Part shown: positions 29,116 to 37,413 of the stretch, in pieces
How the letters are laid out: every line of letters starts with the position of its first letter
Position numbering within the stretch: the first letter of the stretch is position 1
DNA from: an uncultured Rhizobium sp.
GTDB lineage: Bacteria; Pseudomonadota; Alphaproteobacteria; Rhizobiales; Rhizobiaceae
NCBI GenBank assembly: GCA_945952415.1
Contig: CAMFIF010000003.1
Span: forward strand, 62,001-126,000
Length of the DNA: 64,000 nucleotides
Direction: 5' to 3'
Translations under genes and position numbers: made by a program
Notes under the pieces: model-generated
Database searches by the model: none
What the model was told of the DNA's origin: nothing
What the model saw: only the letters and a program-made list of their open reading frames with translations

Positions 29116-31181
29116 TGGATCTCGTTTTCCAGCCGCTTCTTCCCTGGCCGCTGATTTCGCTGGCCGCCCTGGCAATCGTGGTCGTTGGCGCCATCGGCTT
29201 CCACCGCTCCCTGCGCGGCGCGGCGCTGCGGATCGCTATGGGCCTGCTGCTCGTCGCGGCCCTTGCCAATCCGGTACTCCGGCAGGAAGACCGCGAGCCG
29301 CTCTCCACCATCGTCCCCGTGATCATCGACCAGAGCCAGAGCCAGCAGCTGCCGGACCGCCAGAAGGCGACGCAAAAGACCGCGGAAGCCCTGAAGGAGC
29401 GCCTGTCGCGCATAGCCGGTGTGGAACCGCGCCTGGTGGAGGCAAGGCCCGATCCGGAAAGTGATGCCCCCTCCACCCGTCTCTTCGCCGCGCTCTCCGA
29501 TGCGACCGCGGATGTGCCGGCCGGCCGCATCGGCGGCGCGCTCTTCATCACCGATGGCCAGGTGCATGATATTCCCGCCAACGGCAGGCCCCAGGGGCTT
29601 TCCGCCCCGGTTTCCAGCCTCATCACCGGGCGCGAGGGCGAAACCGACCGCCGGGTGGAAATCGTCAAGGCCCCCCGCTTCGGCCTGAAAGGCAAGGAAG
29701 TGGAAGTCCTCTTCCGCGTGACGGATGACGGCGCCCCGGAGGGTCAGCCGGCGCGGGTGACGGTGCGGGTGAACGGCAGCGAAACCGCGACGCTCAATGC
29801 GGTGACCGGCGCGCCCACCGCCTTCCGCTTCGAGATCGGCCGAGCCGGTGCCAATGTGGTGGAAATCGCCGCAGAGCCTCTGCCCGGCGAGATCAGCGAA
29901 ACCAACAACCGCGCCATCCAGCTGATCGAGGGCATTCGCGAAAACATGCGCGTGCTTCTGGTCTCGGGCGAGCCCCATGCGGGCGAACGCACCTGGCGAA
30001 ACCTGCTGAAATCCGATGCCTCCGTGGATGTGGTGCATTTCACCATCCTGCGCCCGCCCCAGAAGCAGGACGGAACGCCGATCAACGAATTGTCGCTGAT
30101 CGCCTTCCCAACGCAGGAACTCTTCGTCGACAAGATCAACGAATTCGACCTGATTATCTTCGACCGCTATCAGCACCGCGGCGTGCTGCCGCTGCTCTAT
30201 TATGATTACATCGCCCAATATGTGGATCGCGGCGGCGCCCTGCTGATTGCGGCAGGTCCCGAACATGCCGGCGAGGATTCCATCGCGCTTACTCCCCTCC
30301 AGGGTGTACTGCCCGCTGCCCCCGATGGCATGGTGATCGAGAAGGGCTTCTATCCCCGCATTTCGGAAGAGGGCAAGAAACACCCCGTCACCCGCGGGCT
30401 TGAGGGCGGGGCAAGCGAACCGCCCGCCTGGGGCCGCTGGTTCCGCACCATCGGTGTTGAGCCGCCGGCGGGCAAGGTGGTCATGGAAGGCGCCGACAAG
30501 CGCCCGCTGCTGGTGCTGAACCGCGCCGGCGAGGGCCGCGTGGCCATGCTGCTGTCCGATCAGGGCTGGCTCTGGGCCCGGAATTTCGAAGGCGGCGGCC
30601 CCCATGCCGCCCTTTACCGCCGCATTGCCCACTGGCTGATGAAGGATCCCGACCTCGAGGAAGAGGCGCTGACCGCCTCGGCCTCGGGAAACCGCATTCT
30701 GGTGACCCGCCAGACGATGAACGGCGACCCCGGACCCGCCCGGGTGAAAAGCCCCTCGGGCCGCGAAACCGACCTGAAGCTCGCCGAAGCCGAACCCGGC
30801 CTCTACCGGGCCGAAATGCCCGTCGAGGAAACCGGCCTATTCGAGGTGAAGAACGGCGATTTCACCGCCCTTGCCCATGTGGGCACGGCCGATGCACCCG
30901 AATTCAAGGCGATGATTTCAACGGACAGGAAGCTCCTGCCGGTGGCCGAGGCGACCGGCGGCATGGTTGCGCGGATCGGCAATCCCGACAATCCCGAAAT
31001 CCCGGCGATCCTGCCGATCCGGGATGGCGCGCGCGTCGATGCCGATGGCCGCATCCTCATCCGCATGAGCAGCGAATCCGTGCTGAAGGGCGTCACCACC
31101 CTGCCGCTCCTCGGCGGCTATGCGGGCGTCCTGCTGCTGGTCATGGGCCTCGGCCTCACCTGGTGGCGCGAGGGGCGCTGA
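29115..31181 (+). CDS. vWA-like / GATase-like membrane protein of the MoxR operon
   Basis: The product has 688 aa, with its start overlapping the previous stop by one base (TGATG). There are two N-terminal helices (LISLAALAIVVVGAIGFH, IAMGLLLVAALANPVL), a vWA-like domain with an intact DxSxS motif (IDQSQSQ), a GATase-like region (MRVLLVSGEPHAGERTWRNLLK) and one C-terminal helix (LLGGYAGVLLLVMGLGLTWW). It probably exposes a large periplasmic domain. It closes the MoxR operon. No assigned function. Confidence 0.88.
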   Translation: MDLVFQPLLPWPLISLAALAIVVVGAIGFHRSLRGAALRIAMGLLLVAALANPVLRQEDREPLSTIVPVIIDQSQSQQLPDRQKATQKTAEALKERLSRIAGVEPRLVEARPDPESDAPSTRLFAALSDATADVPAGRIGGALFITDGQVHDIPANGRPQGLSAPVSSLITGREGETDRRVEIVKAPRFGLKGKEVEVLFRVTDDGAPEGQPARVTVRVNGSETATLNAVTGAPTAFRFEIGRAGANVVEIAAEPLPGEISETNNRAIQLIEGIRENMRVLLVSGEPHAGERTWRNLLKSDASVDVVHFTILRPPQKQDGTPINELSLIAFPTQELFVDKINEFDLIIFDRYQHRGVLPLLYYDYIAQYVDRGGALLIAAGPEHAGEDSIALTPLQGVLPAAPDGMVIEKGFYPRISEEGKKHPVTRGLEGGASEPPAWGRWFRTIGVEPPAGKVVMEGADKRPLLVLNRAGEGRVAMLLSDQGWLWARNFEGGGPHAALYRRIAHWLMKDPDLEEEALTASASGNRILVTRQTMNGDPGPARVKSPSGRETDLKLAEAEPGLYRAEMPVEETGLFEVKNGDFTALAHVGTADAPEFKAMISTDRKLLPVAEATGGMVARIGNPDNPEIPAILPIRDGARVDADGRILIRMSSESVLKGVTTLPLLGGYAGVLLLVMGLGLTWWREGR

Positions 31182-31191
31182 AGCGCCCCTC
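31170..31191. terminator. hairpin at the end of the MoxR operon
   Basis: GAGGGGCGCT and AGCGCCCCTC are perfect complements spanning the stop codon. There is no T-run, so its termination role is uncertain. Confidence 0.45.
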
Positions 31192-31202
31192 AATCACCGA
31201 TT

Positions 31203-31754
31203 TCAGCCGAAGCTGATATGGGCAATCACCGGTTCATCTCGGCGAAGAGCGATGTTCACACGATCCGGGCTATAGTCCAAGGTTAAGGCGTCGCCTTCGC
31301 GATAGATCCTCACATGATGCCCGATGAGAGCGGAAATGGGCATTTCGCTTGTCTGCCCGGTTGAACTGCCCGCGTCCCGGAGTTTCCACGGCCATGGAAC
31401 CCAGCGGTCGCCGTCCACCAGATCCAGAGTGAAGCCTGCCTCCCGGGAGTCTGCGCGGGCATGAACTCTCACGCCTTTAAGCGCATTGCCGGCGCCCCAG
31501 AAGTTCTCGATATCCAGCTCTGTCGTCAGTGTCGCCGTCACGGTTGAAATGACCTGAAGGCTAACCCCAGCCGGCTCGTCAGCCTGAAAATCGAAATCCT
31601 GAATGCCGTCTTTCGGCGGGGTGATGTAACGCCACGGCGTGAGCACCGGATTTCTCCATCCGGATGTCGGCACCTTGCCCTCCGCATGGATTTCAATTGG
31701 CTTGTCGCCGCTTTTTTGAAGCGTAAGCGCACTTATCTCCATCACTCGCTGCAT
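31203..31754 (-). CDS. protein with C-terminal I78-type peptidase-inhibitor domain
   Basis: The product has 183 aa from MQRVMEISALTLQ, with AAGGAGGAGG just upstream of this ATG (the track start at 31796 lacks one). The last 45 residues (ALIGHHVRIYREGDALTLDYSPDRVNIALR...VIAHISFG) match the I78 inhibitor pattern, notably DYSPDRVNI. The first 130 residues form an unassigned beta-rich domain with many Trp residues. No signal peptide is visible, unlike most I78 proteins, which are periplasmic. Confidence 0.7.
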   Translation of the reverse strand: MQRVMEISALTLQKSGDKPIEIHAEGKVPTSGWRNPVLTPWRYITPPKDGIQDFDFQADEPAGVSLQVISTVTATLTTELDIENFWGAGNALKGVRVHARADSREAGFTLDLVDGDRWVPWPWKLRDAGSSTGQTSEMPISALIGHHVRIYREGDALTLDYSPDRVNIALRRDEPVIAHISFG

Positions 31755-31837
31755 GGGATCCTCCTCCTTGCCCCAATACACAAGAGAGAATACCACCTTT
31801 AGTGAGATAGTAAATCAACCATTAACACGCTGAAGTT

Positions 31838-32338
31838 TTATTTCCGCCACGCGATCACGCCCTTCAGCCGCCCGTGCACGTCAGAGGCGAAGGGCACGAC
31901 GAGAACGCGGTGCTGGTCGACGGGGCCGGGAAAGATGAGGGATTTGGGCTCGACCCGCTCGAAGCCGATCTTCTGGTAATAGGGCGGATCCCCGACGAGG
32001 ACCACGCCTTCCGAGCCCGCCTTCTCGGCCGCATCGAGTGCCAGGCGGCAAAGCTTCTGGCCGATGCCGAGATTCTTGTGCGAGGGCCGGACCGCGAGCG
32101 GACCGAGGAGATGGCCTCTGACCCCGCCCGCCATCACGGGCGTCATCCGCACCGAGCCGATCACCGCGCCCTTGTCCGTGCAGACGAAAGAGAGGGACCG
32201 GTCATGGGGACCCTGTTCGCGGATGCGCGCCGCCGCACGGGCAAAGCGGCCGGGACCGAAGGCCTCGTCATTGATGAATTCGATGATGGCGTCGTGGGAG
32301 GCGTCCTCGGCGAGGTAGGCAAAGTCATGCTTCTTCAT
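31838..32338 (-). CDS. GNAT-family N-acetyltransferase (YhbS-like)
   Basis: The product has 166 aa from MKKHDFAYLAEDASHDAI. The acetyl-CoA loop and following helix are clear (LGPLAVRPSHKNLGIGQKLCRLALDAAEKAG), as is VVLVGDPPYYQKIGFERV. YhbS-like enzymes of this subgroup have no firmly assigned substrate. The alternative ATG at 32356 adds six residues; neither has a strong ribosome site. Confidence 0.88.
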   Translation of the reverse strand: MKKHDFAYLAEDASHDAIIEFINDEAFGPGRFARAAARIREQGPHDRSLSFVCTDKGAVIGSVRMTPVMAGGVRGHLLGPLAVRPSHKNLGIGQKLCRLALDAAEKAGSEGVVLVGDPPYYQKIGFERVEPKSLIFPGPVDQHRVLVVPFASDVHGRLKGVIAWRK

Positions 32339-32596
32339 GGAAGGGTCCGGGGTCATGCGGGCAGAGAAAAGGTCTGGGTCACGCCGTGGTGGCGTGGCAT
32401 CTTTCCTTCAGCGTCGTCGCAGAACCCGTGCGTTCATGAAGATTTGTACCGTCCCGATGGATGAAAATCGTGGGAACGCCGATAGCAGGTATTTTTCTCC
32501 GCGCCAACAAAAAACGCAGTGTTCACCAGGCGCTCACTCGCTTTCATGCGGCAAAGCCCTATGCTTGCCCCGACAAAGTCAAGGAAAGACAGCAAG

Positions 32597-33574
32597 ATGG
32601 GCATGTTGATCGAGGGCGTCTGGCACGACGTCTGGTACGATACGGAAAAGACCAGGGGCCATTTCAAGCGGGCGCAGTCCCGGTTTCGCAGCTTCGTGAC
32701 GGCCGATGGCAGCGCCGGGCCGACGGGCGATGCCGGCTTCAAGGCAGAGGCCGGGCGCTATCACCTCTATGTTTCGCTCGCCTGTCCCTGGGCGCATCGC
32801 ACGCTGATCTTCCGCAAGCTCAAGGGTCTCGAGGACGTGATCGGCCTGTCGGTCGTCGATCCGCTGATGCTGGAAAACGGCTGGGAATTTCATGACCGCG
32901 ATGGTGGAACCGCCGATGGCCTCTTCGGTTCCGATTATCTCTGGCAGGTCTATACCCGGGCCGAACCCGCCTATTCCGGCCGGGTCACCGTGCCCGTGCT
33001 CTGGGACAAAAAGACCGGCACGATCGTCTCGAACGAATCATCCGAAATCATCCGCATGTTCAACAGCGCCTTTGACGGACTGACCGGCAACCGGCTGGAT
33101 TTCTATCCCGAACCGCTTCGCGCCGACATCGATGCGCTCAATGCGGAAATCTACGATGCGGTCAATAACGGCGTCTACAAGGCGGGCTTCGCCACCACCC
33201 AGGATGCTTATGAGGAAAGCGTCGCCGCTCTCTTTGCCATGCTGGACCGGCTGGAGGCGCGGCTTTCCACCAACCGCTACCTGATGGGTAAGGACCTCAC
33301 CGAGGCCGACTGGCGGCTCTTCACGACGCTGGTGCGCTTCGATCCCGTCTATGTCGGCCATTTCAAGTGCAACATCCGCCGCATTGCCGATTATCCCCAT
33401 CTCCAGGCCTATCTGAAGTCGCTTTATCAGCATCCCGGCATTGCCGAGACCGTCAATTTCCGGCACATCAAGGAGCATTATTACCGGAGCCACCGAACCA
33501 TCAATCCCACGGGCGTCGTCCCGGTCGGGCCGCTGATGGATCTGGAAAGCCCGCATGGGCGGGAAGCGCTTTGA
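32597..33574 (+). CDS. xi-class glutathione S-transferase / glutathionyl-hydroquinone reductase
   Basis: The product has 325 aa from MGMLIEGVWHDVWYDTEKTRG. The catalytic cysteine is in YVSLACPWAHRTLI; the xi-class features SVVDPLMLENGWEF, TVPVLWDKKTGTIVSNESSEIIRMFN and the C-terminal YGVVPVGP-like end are present. The family reduces glutathionyl-hydroquinones (EcYqjG/ECM4 type). Upstream residues in the track ORF are not family-like. Confidence 0.92.
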   Translation: MGMLIEGVWHDVWYDTEKTRGHFKRAQSRFRSFVTADGSAGPTGDAGFKAEAGRYHLYVSLACPWAHRTLIFRKLKGLEDVIGLSVVDPLMLENGWEFHDRDGGTADGLFGSDYLWQVYTRAEPAYSGRVTVPVLWDKKTGTIVSNESSEIIRMFNSAFDGLTGNRLDFYPEPLRADIDALNAEIYDAVNNGVYKAGFATTQDAYEESVAALFAMLDRLEARLSTNRYLMGKDLTEADWRLFTTLVRFDPVYVGHFKCNIRRIADYPHLQAYLKSLYQHPGIAETVNFRHIKEHYYRSHRTINPTGVVPVGPLMDLESPHGREAL

Positions 33575-33594
33575 CACGGAAAGGAAGGCTGAGG

Positions 33595-34500
33595 ATGCGG
33601 CAGGCGGTGACACTTCTCGATGGCGGCATGGGGCGTGAACTCGCCCGTTCGGGCGCGCCCTTCCGCCAGCCCGAATGGTCGGCCCTGCCCCTCATCGAAG
33701 CCCCGGAATTCGTCGGCAAGGCCCATGCGGCCTTTGCTGCGGCGGGTGCCGATATCATCACCACCAATTCCTATGCGGTCGTCCCCTTCCATATCGGCGA
33801 GGAACGCTTCCAGAAGGACGGGTTCCGGCTTGCGCGGCTGGCGGGCGAGATTGCCCGGCAGACGGCGGATGAAAAGGGCGTGCGGGTTGCGGGCTCCCTT
33901 CCCCCGGTCCTCGGTTCCTACCGGCCGGACCTCTTCAACGAGACCGAGGCCACGCCGATCCTGAACGTGCTGATCGAAGCGCTCTCCCCCTCGGTCGATC
34001 TCTGGCTTGCAGAAACCCTGAGCTCCACCGCCGAGGCCCGTCTTGTGCGCAGCCTCCTTGGCCATGACAGCCGACCGCTCTGGATTTCCTTCACGCTCGA
34101 TGATGGCCGGGCAAGGGATGTGGAAACGGGCGCGATCGCGCCTGCACTCCGCTCGGGCGAAACCATTGCGGCGGCAGCGGAAGCGGCCCGCTTCTGCGGC
34201 GCCCAAGCCCTGCTTTTCAATTGCAGCCAGCCGGAAGTGATGGAGGCGGCGGTCAAGGCGGCGCGCGCCGTCCTGCCTCCGTCGATCCGCATCGGCATCT
34301 ACGCCAACGCCTTCGCCACCGAGGCTGACGATACGGATGCGAATGCCGATCTGCACGACATCCGCCCGGATCTGACCCCGGAAAACTATCGGCGCTTCGC
34401 CGAGAAATGGGTGCGCGCCGGCGCAAGCCTGATCGGCGGCTGCTGCGGCATCGGCCCGGAACATATCGAGGCGCTCTCCGAGGCAATGAAGAACGCCTGA
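33595..34500 (+). CDS. homocysteine S-methyltransferase-family protein
   Basis: The product has 301 aa from MRQAVTLLDGGMGRELARSG, with AAGGAAGG upstream. The zinc-thiol ligands are seen as FNCSQPEV and the late LIGGCCGIGPEHIEAL. AGADIITTNSYAVVPFHIG is the substrate-pocket motif. It probably methylates homocysteine (or selenohomocysteine) from S-methylmethionine or a betaine; the methyl donor is not determinable here. It follows the GST gene by 20 nt, so it may be co-transcribed. Confidence 0.88.
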   Translation: MRQAVTLLDGGMGRELARSGAPFRQPEWSALPLIEAPEFVGKAHAAFAAAGADIITTNSYAVVPFHIGEERFQKDGFRLARLAGEIARQTADEKGVRVAGSLPPVLGSYRPDLFNETEATPILNVLIEALSPSVDLWLAETLSSTAEARLVRSLLGHDSRPLWISFTLDDGRARDVETGAIAPALRSGETIAAAAEAARFCGAQALLFNCSQPEVMEAAVKAARAVLPPSIRIGIYANAFATEADDTDANADLHDIRPDLTPENYRRFAEKWVRAGASLIGGCCGIGPEHIEALSEAMKNA

Positions 34501-34509
34501 CACTTCCCC

Positions 34510-34998
34510 TCACCAGTAATGGCTGGGCGGCCTTTCGCCGGAAAGCTCGGCCAGCCGGTCAAGCGTCGCCCGCGTCAGGCCATCGGGCAGGTCATCGAGG
34601 CGAAAGAAGCCGCATTCGGCAATCTCCCGGTCCGGCAGGCGCGGTGCGGTCTGGCGCACCAGCGCCCGGTAGAAGAGCACATGGTCCCGCCGGCTGATCC
34701 GGGTGTTGAAATAGGCGTGGAAGAGCACCGGGGGCTCGACAAGTTCGAGATTGCCCTCCTCGCGAAGCTCCTTCTCCAGGGCATCGAAGGCGGTTTCGTT
34801 GCGCTCCACCCCGCCGCCCGGCATGTACCAGCCGGGCACATAGGTATGACGCACAAGAAAGATCCGCCCCTCCTCGTCGAAGCAGGCCGCGCGGACGCCC
34901 AGCGTCATGCCGCGGCGAAAGCGGAAATAGACATGCAGCAGCGAGACACCCAGGCGCTGCAACGCTCCCTGCATCTCCGGCACGCCCTTTTCCGCCAT
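34510..34998 (-). CDS. NUDIX-domain protein with altered box
   Basis: The product has 162 aa from MAEKGVPEMQGALQRL, with CAAGGGAC before the ATG. The NUDIX region GGGVERNETAFDALEKELREEGNLEL is recognisable, but the usual REUxEExGU is KELREEGNL: Arg is replaced by Lys and the late Gly by Asn. The core glutamates remain, so activity is plausible but not assured. Substrate unknown. It is divergent from the phosphoesterase gene. Confidence 0.85.
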   Translation of the reverse strand: MAEKGVPEMQGALQRLGVSLLHVYFRFRRGMTLGVRAACFDEEGRIFLVRHTYVPGWYMPGGGVERNETAFDALEKELREEGNLELVEPPVLFHAYFNTRISRRDHVLFYRALVRQTAPRLPDREIAECGFFRLDDLPDGLTRATLDRLAELSGERPPSHYW

Positions 34999-35038
34999 GT
35001 CCCTTGCCCCCGTCATGTCCGCTGTCTATGTGTCTCGT

Positions 35039-35989
35039 ATGTTCACGCTCGCCCACATATCCGATGTCCATCTGGGACCCCTTCCGAAGCTCACGCTCCT
35101 GGAACTCGCCTCCAAGCGGATCACCGGCTTTGTGAACTGGCACCGCAACCGGCGCAAGCATCTTTTTCCGAACGCGCTGATCCAGGTGCTGGAGGATATC
35201 CGGCGCCACCAGCCGGACCACCTGGCGATAACCGGCGATCTCGTGAACCTCGCCTCGAAGACCGAGCTGATCGGCGCGCGCGACTGGCTGGAAATGACCG
35301 GGAAGCCGCTCGATACCTCCGTCGTCCCCGGCAATCACGATGCCTATGTGCGCGGTGCCTATGAGCGGGCCATGGCGCTGTGGCACGATTATGTCCGGGG
35401 CGATGATACGCCCGCCATCTTCGATCCGGACCGGAAACTCTTTCCCTATATCCGCCGCCGCGGTCCGGTGGCGCTGATCGGCTGTTCGAGCGCGATAGCG
35501 ACGCCACCCTTTTCCGCCGCCGGCTTCTTCAGCCCGCGCCAGGCGAAGGAAACCTTGAAGCTCCTCCATGCGGCAAGGGCCGAGGGGCTGTTCCGGGTAA
35601 TCATGATCCACCATCCCCCCGTCCGCGGCGCCGCCGACACGCACAAGCGCCTGGTCGGCATCGGCCGCTTCGGCGAGGTGCTGAAGGAAGCGGGCGCCGA
35701 ACTGGTGATCCACGGCCATACCCATGTGAATTCGCTTTTCTGGCTGGAGGGACGGGACGGGCGCGTGCCGGTGGCCGGCATCGCCTCCGCAAGCCAGGGT
35801 CCGGGCGGACACAAGCCGCGTGCCGGCTACAATCTCTTCCGCATCAGCGGCACGGCGGGCCACTGGCATCTCCACCAGGAGCGCCACCAGCTGAACGCGG
35901 CGGGAACGGGGATAGAGCTGACCGGCCACATTCCGCTTCTGCCCGAACCCAATGCCGATCACGGGAATTTGCTTGCCCGTCCCGTTTGA
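35039..35989 (+). CDS. metallophosphoesterase
   Basis: The product has 316 aa from MFTLAHISDVHLGP. Calcineurin-like metal-binding motifs are complete: DVHL, TGDLVN, VPGNHDAY, MIHHPPV and IHGHTHVN. It is a class III cyclase-phosphodiesterase-type or general phosphoesterase; the substrate is unassigned. ATGs at 35015 and 34997 are alternatives. No signal peptide from this start. Confidence 0.92.
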   Translation: MFTLAHISDVHLGPLPKLTLLELASKRITGFVNWHRNRRKHLFPNALIQVLEDIRRHQPDHLAITGDLVNLASKTELIGARDWLEMTGKPLDTSVVPGNHDAYVRGAYERAMALWHDYVRGDDTPAIFDPDRKLFPYIRRRGPVALIGCSSAIATPPFSAAGFFSPRQAKETLKLLHAARAEGLFRVIMIHHPPVRGAADTHKRLVGIGRFGEVLKEAGAELVIHGHTHVNSLFWLEGRDGRVPVAGIASASQGPGGHKPRAGYNLFRISGTAGHWHLHQERHQLNAAGTGIELTGHIPLLPEPNADHGNLLARPV

Positions 35990-36045
35990 CGGCGGGTCGC
36001 CAGCGCCTATTCTTCCTTCCGTCACCACACCGGAGGAGGATGGTC

Positions 36046-36606
36046 ATGACCCCGCATCTGAAACGCTTCGCGGCGCTTGCCGTTTTCGCAGGCCTCTCCC
36101 TGGGGCTCTCTGCCCCCGTCTTCGCCGCCGGCGAGGAAACGGATGAAACCGCCCCGCCGCCGAAGACCGAAACCACCACCAAGTGCAAGGACGGCAAGGT
36201 CTGGGACAAGAAGAAGAAGGAATGCGTGACGCCCGAACAGAGCGGCTTCAACGATGACGACCTCTACAAGGCCGCCCGCGAATTCGCCTATGCCGCCCAG
36301 TATGACAATGCCATCCGCGTGCTGACGCTCGCCTCCAACCAGAACGACCCCCGCATCCTGAACTACCTCGGCTATTCGAACCGCAAGGCGGGCCGCATGG
36401 AGCTGGGCATGGGCTATTACAAGAAGGCGCTGCAGGCGGATGAAAACTACATCCTCGCCCGATCCTACATGGGCCAGGCGCTCATCGAACAGGGCGACGT
36501 GAAGGCGGCGAAGGTGCAGCTCGTGGAAATCCGCGACCGCGGCGGCGAAAATACCTGGGCCTACCGCTCGCTGCTCCAGGCGCTGAACGGCTACGGCACC
36601 TATTGA
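36046..36606 (+). CDS. periplasmic TPR-repeat protein
   Basis: The product has 186 aa from MTPHLKRFAALAVFAGLSLGLSAPVFA (signal peptide), with GGAGGAGG six bases upstream. A spacer rich in Thr, Pro and Lys (KCKDGKVWDKKKKECVT) is followed by about three TPR-type helix pairs (LYKAAREFAYAAQYDNAIRVLTLAS, ILNYLGYSNRKAGRMELGMGYYKKALQ, ILARSYMGQALIEQGDVKAAKVQL). It is likely a periplasmic adaptor. Partner unknown. Confidence 0.85.
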   Translation: MTPHLKRFAALAVFAGLSLGLSAPVFAAGEETDETAPPPKTETTTKCKDGKVWDKKKKECVTPEQSGFNDDDLYKAAREFAYAAQYDNAIRVLTLASNQNDPRILNYLGYSNRKAGRMELGMGYYKKALQADENYILARSYMGQALIEQGDVKAAKVQLVEIRDRGGENTWAYRSLLQALNGYGTY

Positions 36607-36618
36607 GGATGGAAATCC

Positions 36619-36637
36619 GGCGGGGTCAGTCCCCGCC
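36619..36637. terminator. hairpin between convergent genes
   Basis: GGCGGGG-TCAGT-CCCCGCC forms a 7-bp stem 12 nt after the TPR stop and 12 nt before the alpha/beta hydrolase stop. No T-run. Confidence 0.45.
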
Positions 36638-36648
36638 TGGCCCCTCGC

Positions 36649-37410
36649 CTATCGGCCGGGAACGGCCCTGAGAGCGGCCACGACCGCATCGGGCCGCTCC
36701 TCGATCAGCATGTGACCGGCACCGGAAAGGACGGTTACCGCGATTGAACGAGGAAGCTGCAAAGCCTGTGAGACGGGCAGAATTCCGTCTTCGTCGCCCC
36801 ACAGAACAGAAACCGGCATCGTCAGCCCGCCGAGCGCTTCGACGGGGAGCACGCCCTGTCTGCCCTCGCCATCGACCATGGCGGCAAAGATCTCGCAGAG
36901 CGCTTCATGGGCGCCCGGCTGGCTGCGCGCCGCCGCAAGATCCGCGATCAGCTCCTCCCCGAAACGAAAACCCGCCGCCGCCATCGGCGCAAGCGCGGCC
37001 CGGAGCAGTTCCGGGCTTGTCGCATCCCGCCAGGCGGCAAGCGCGCCCGCCTGGATGTCCGGTCCGAAGCCACCCGGTGCAAGCAGCGTCAACGAGCGCA
37101 CCCGCTCGCTGTTGCGCAGCGCGATGAGCGCTGCCACCGCCCCACCCAGCGAATGGCCGCAGAGATGGAAACCCTCTATCTTGCGGGCCGCGAGATCGGC
37201 ATGGATCGCCTTCGCCACGCGCCCGGCACCGCCCGCCCCCTCGGACACGGACCGGCCATGGCCTGGAAGGTCATAGGCGAGGACGGGTATCCCGGGATCG
37301 AGACCCTCCGCCACCGCCCGCCAGGCGGAGGAAAGACCGCCGAAGCCATGCAGCAGGACAAGGGGCGTTCCACCCCCCGTCCGGCCGAAACATTCGGCGT
37401 GAAGCGCCAT
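36649..37410 (-). CDS. alpha/beta hydrolase
   Basis: The product has 253 aa. Oxyanion-hole region LVLLHGFGGLSSAW, nucleophile elbow LCGHSLGGAVAAL, acid region VLWGDEDGILP and catalytic His in LSGAGHMLIEERPDAV are all present. It resembles the hydrolase domains paired with acetoin dehydrogenase E2 (AcoC-like), but no lipoyl domain is attached. It begins 3 nt after the leuA stop, so it is probably translated from the leuA transcript. Confidence 0.9.
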   Translation of the reverse strand: MALHAECFGRTGGGTPLVLLHGFGGLSSAWRAVAEGLDPGIPVLAYDLPGHGRSVSEGAGGAGRVAKAIHADLAARKIEGFHLCGHSLGGAVAALIALRNSERVRSLTLLAPGGFGPDIQAGALAAWRDATSPELLRAALAPMAAAGFRFGEELIADLAAARSQPGAHEALCEIFAAMVDGEGRQGVLPVEALGGLTMPVSVLWGDEDGILPVSQALQLPRSIAVTVLSGAGHMLIEERPDAVVAALRAVPGR

Positions 37411-37413
37411 GGC

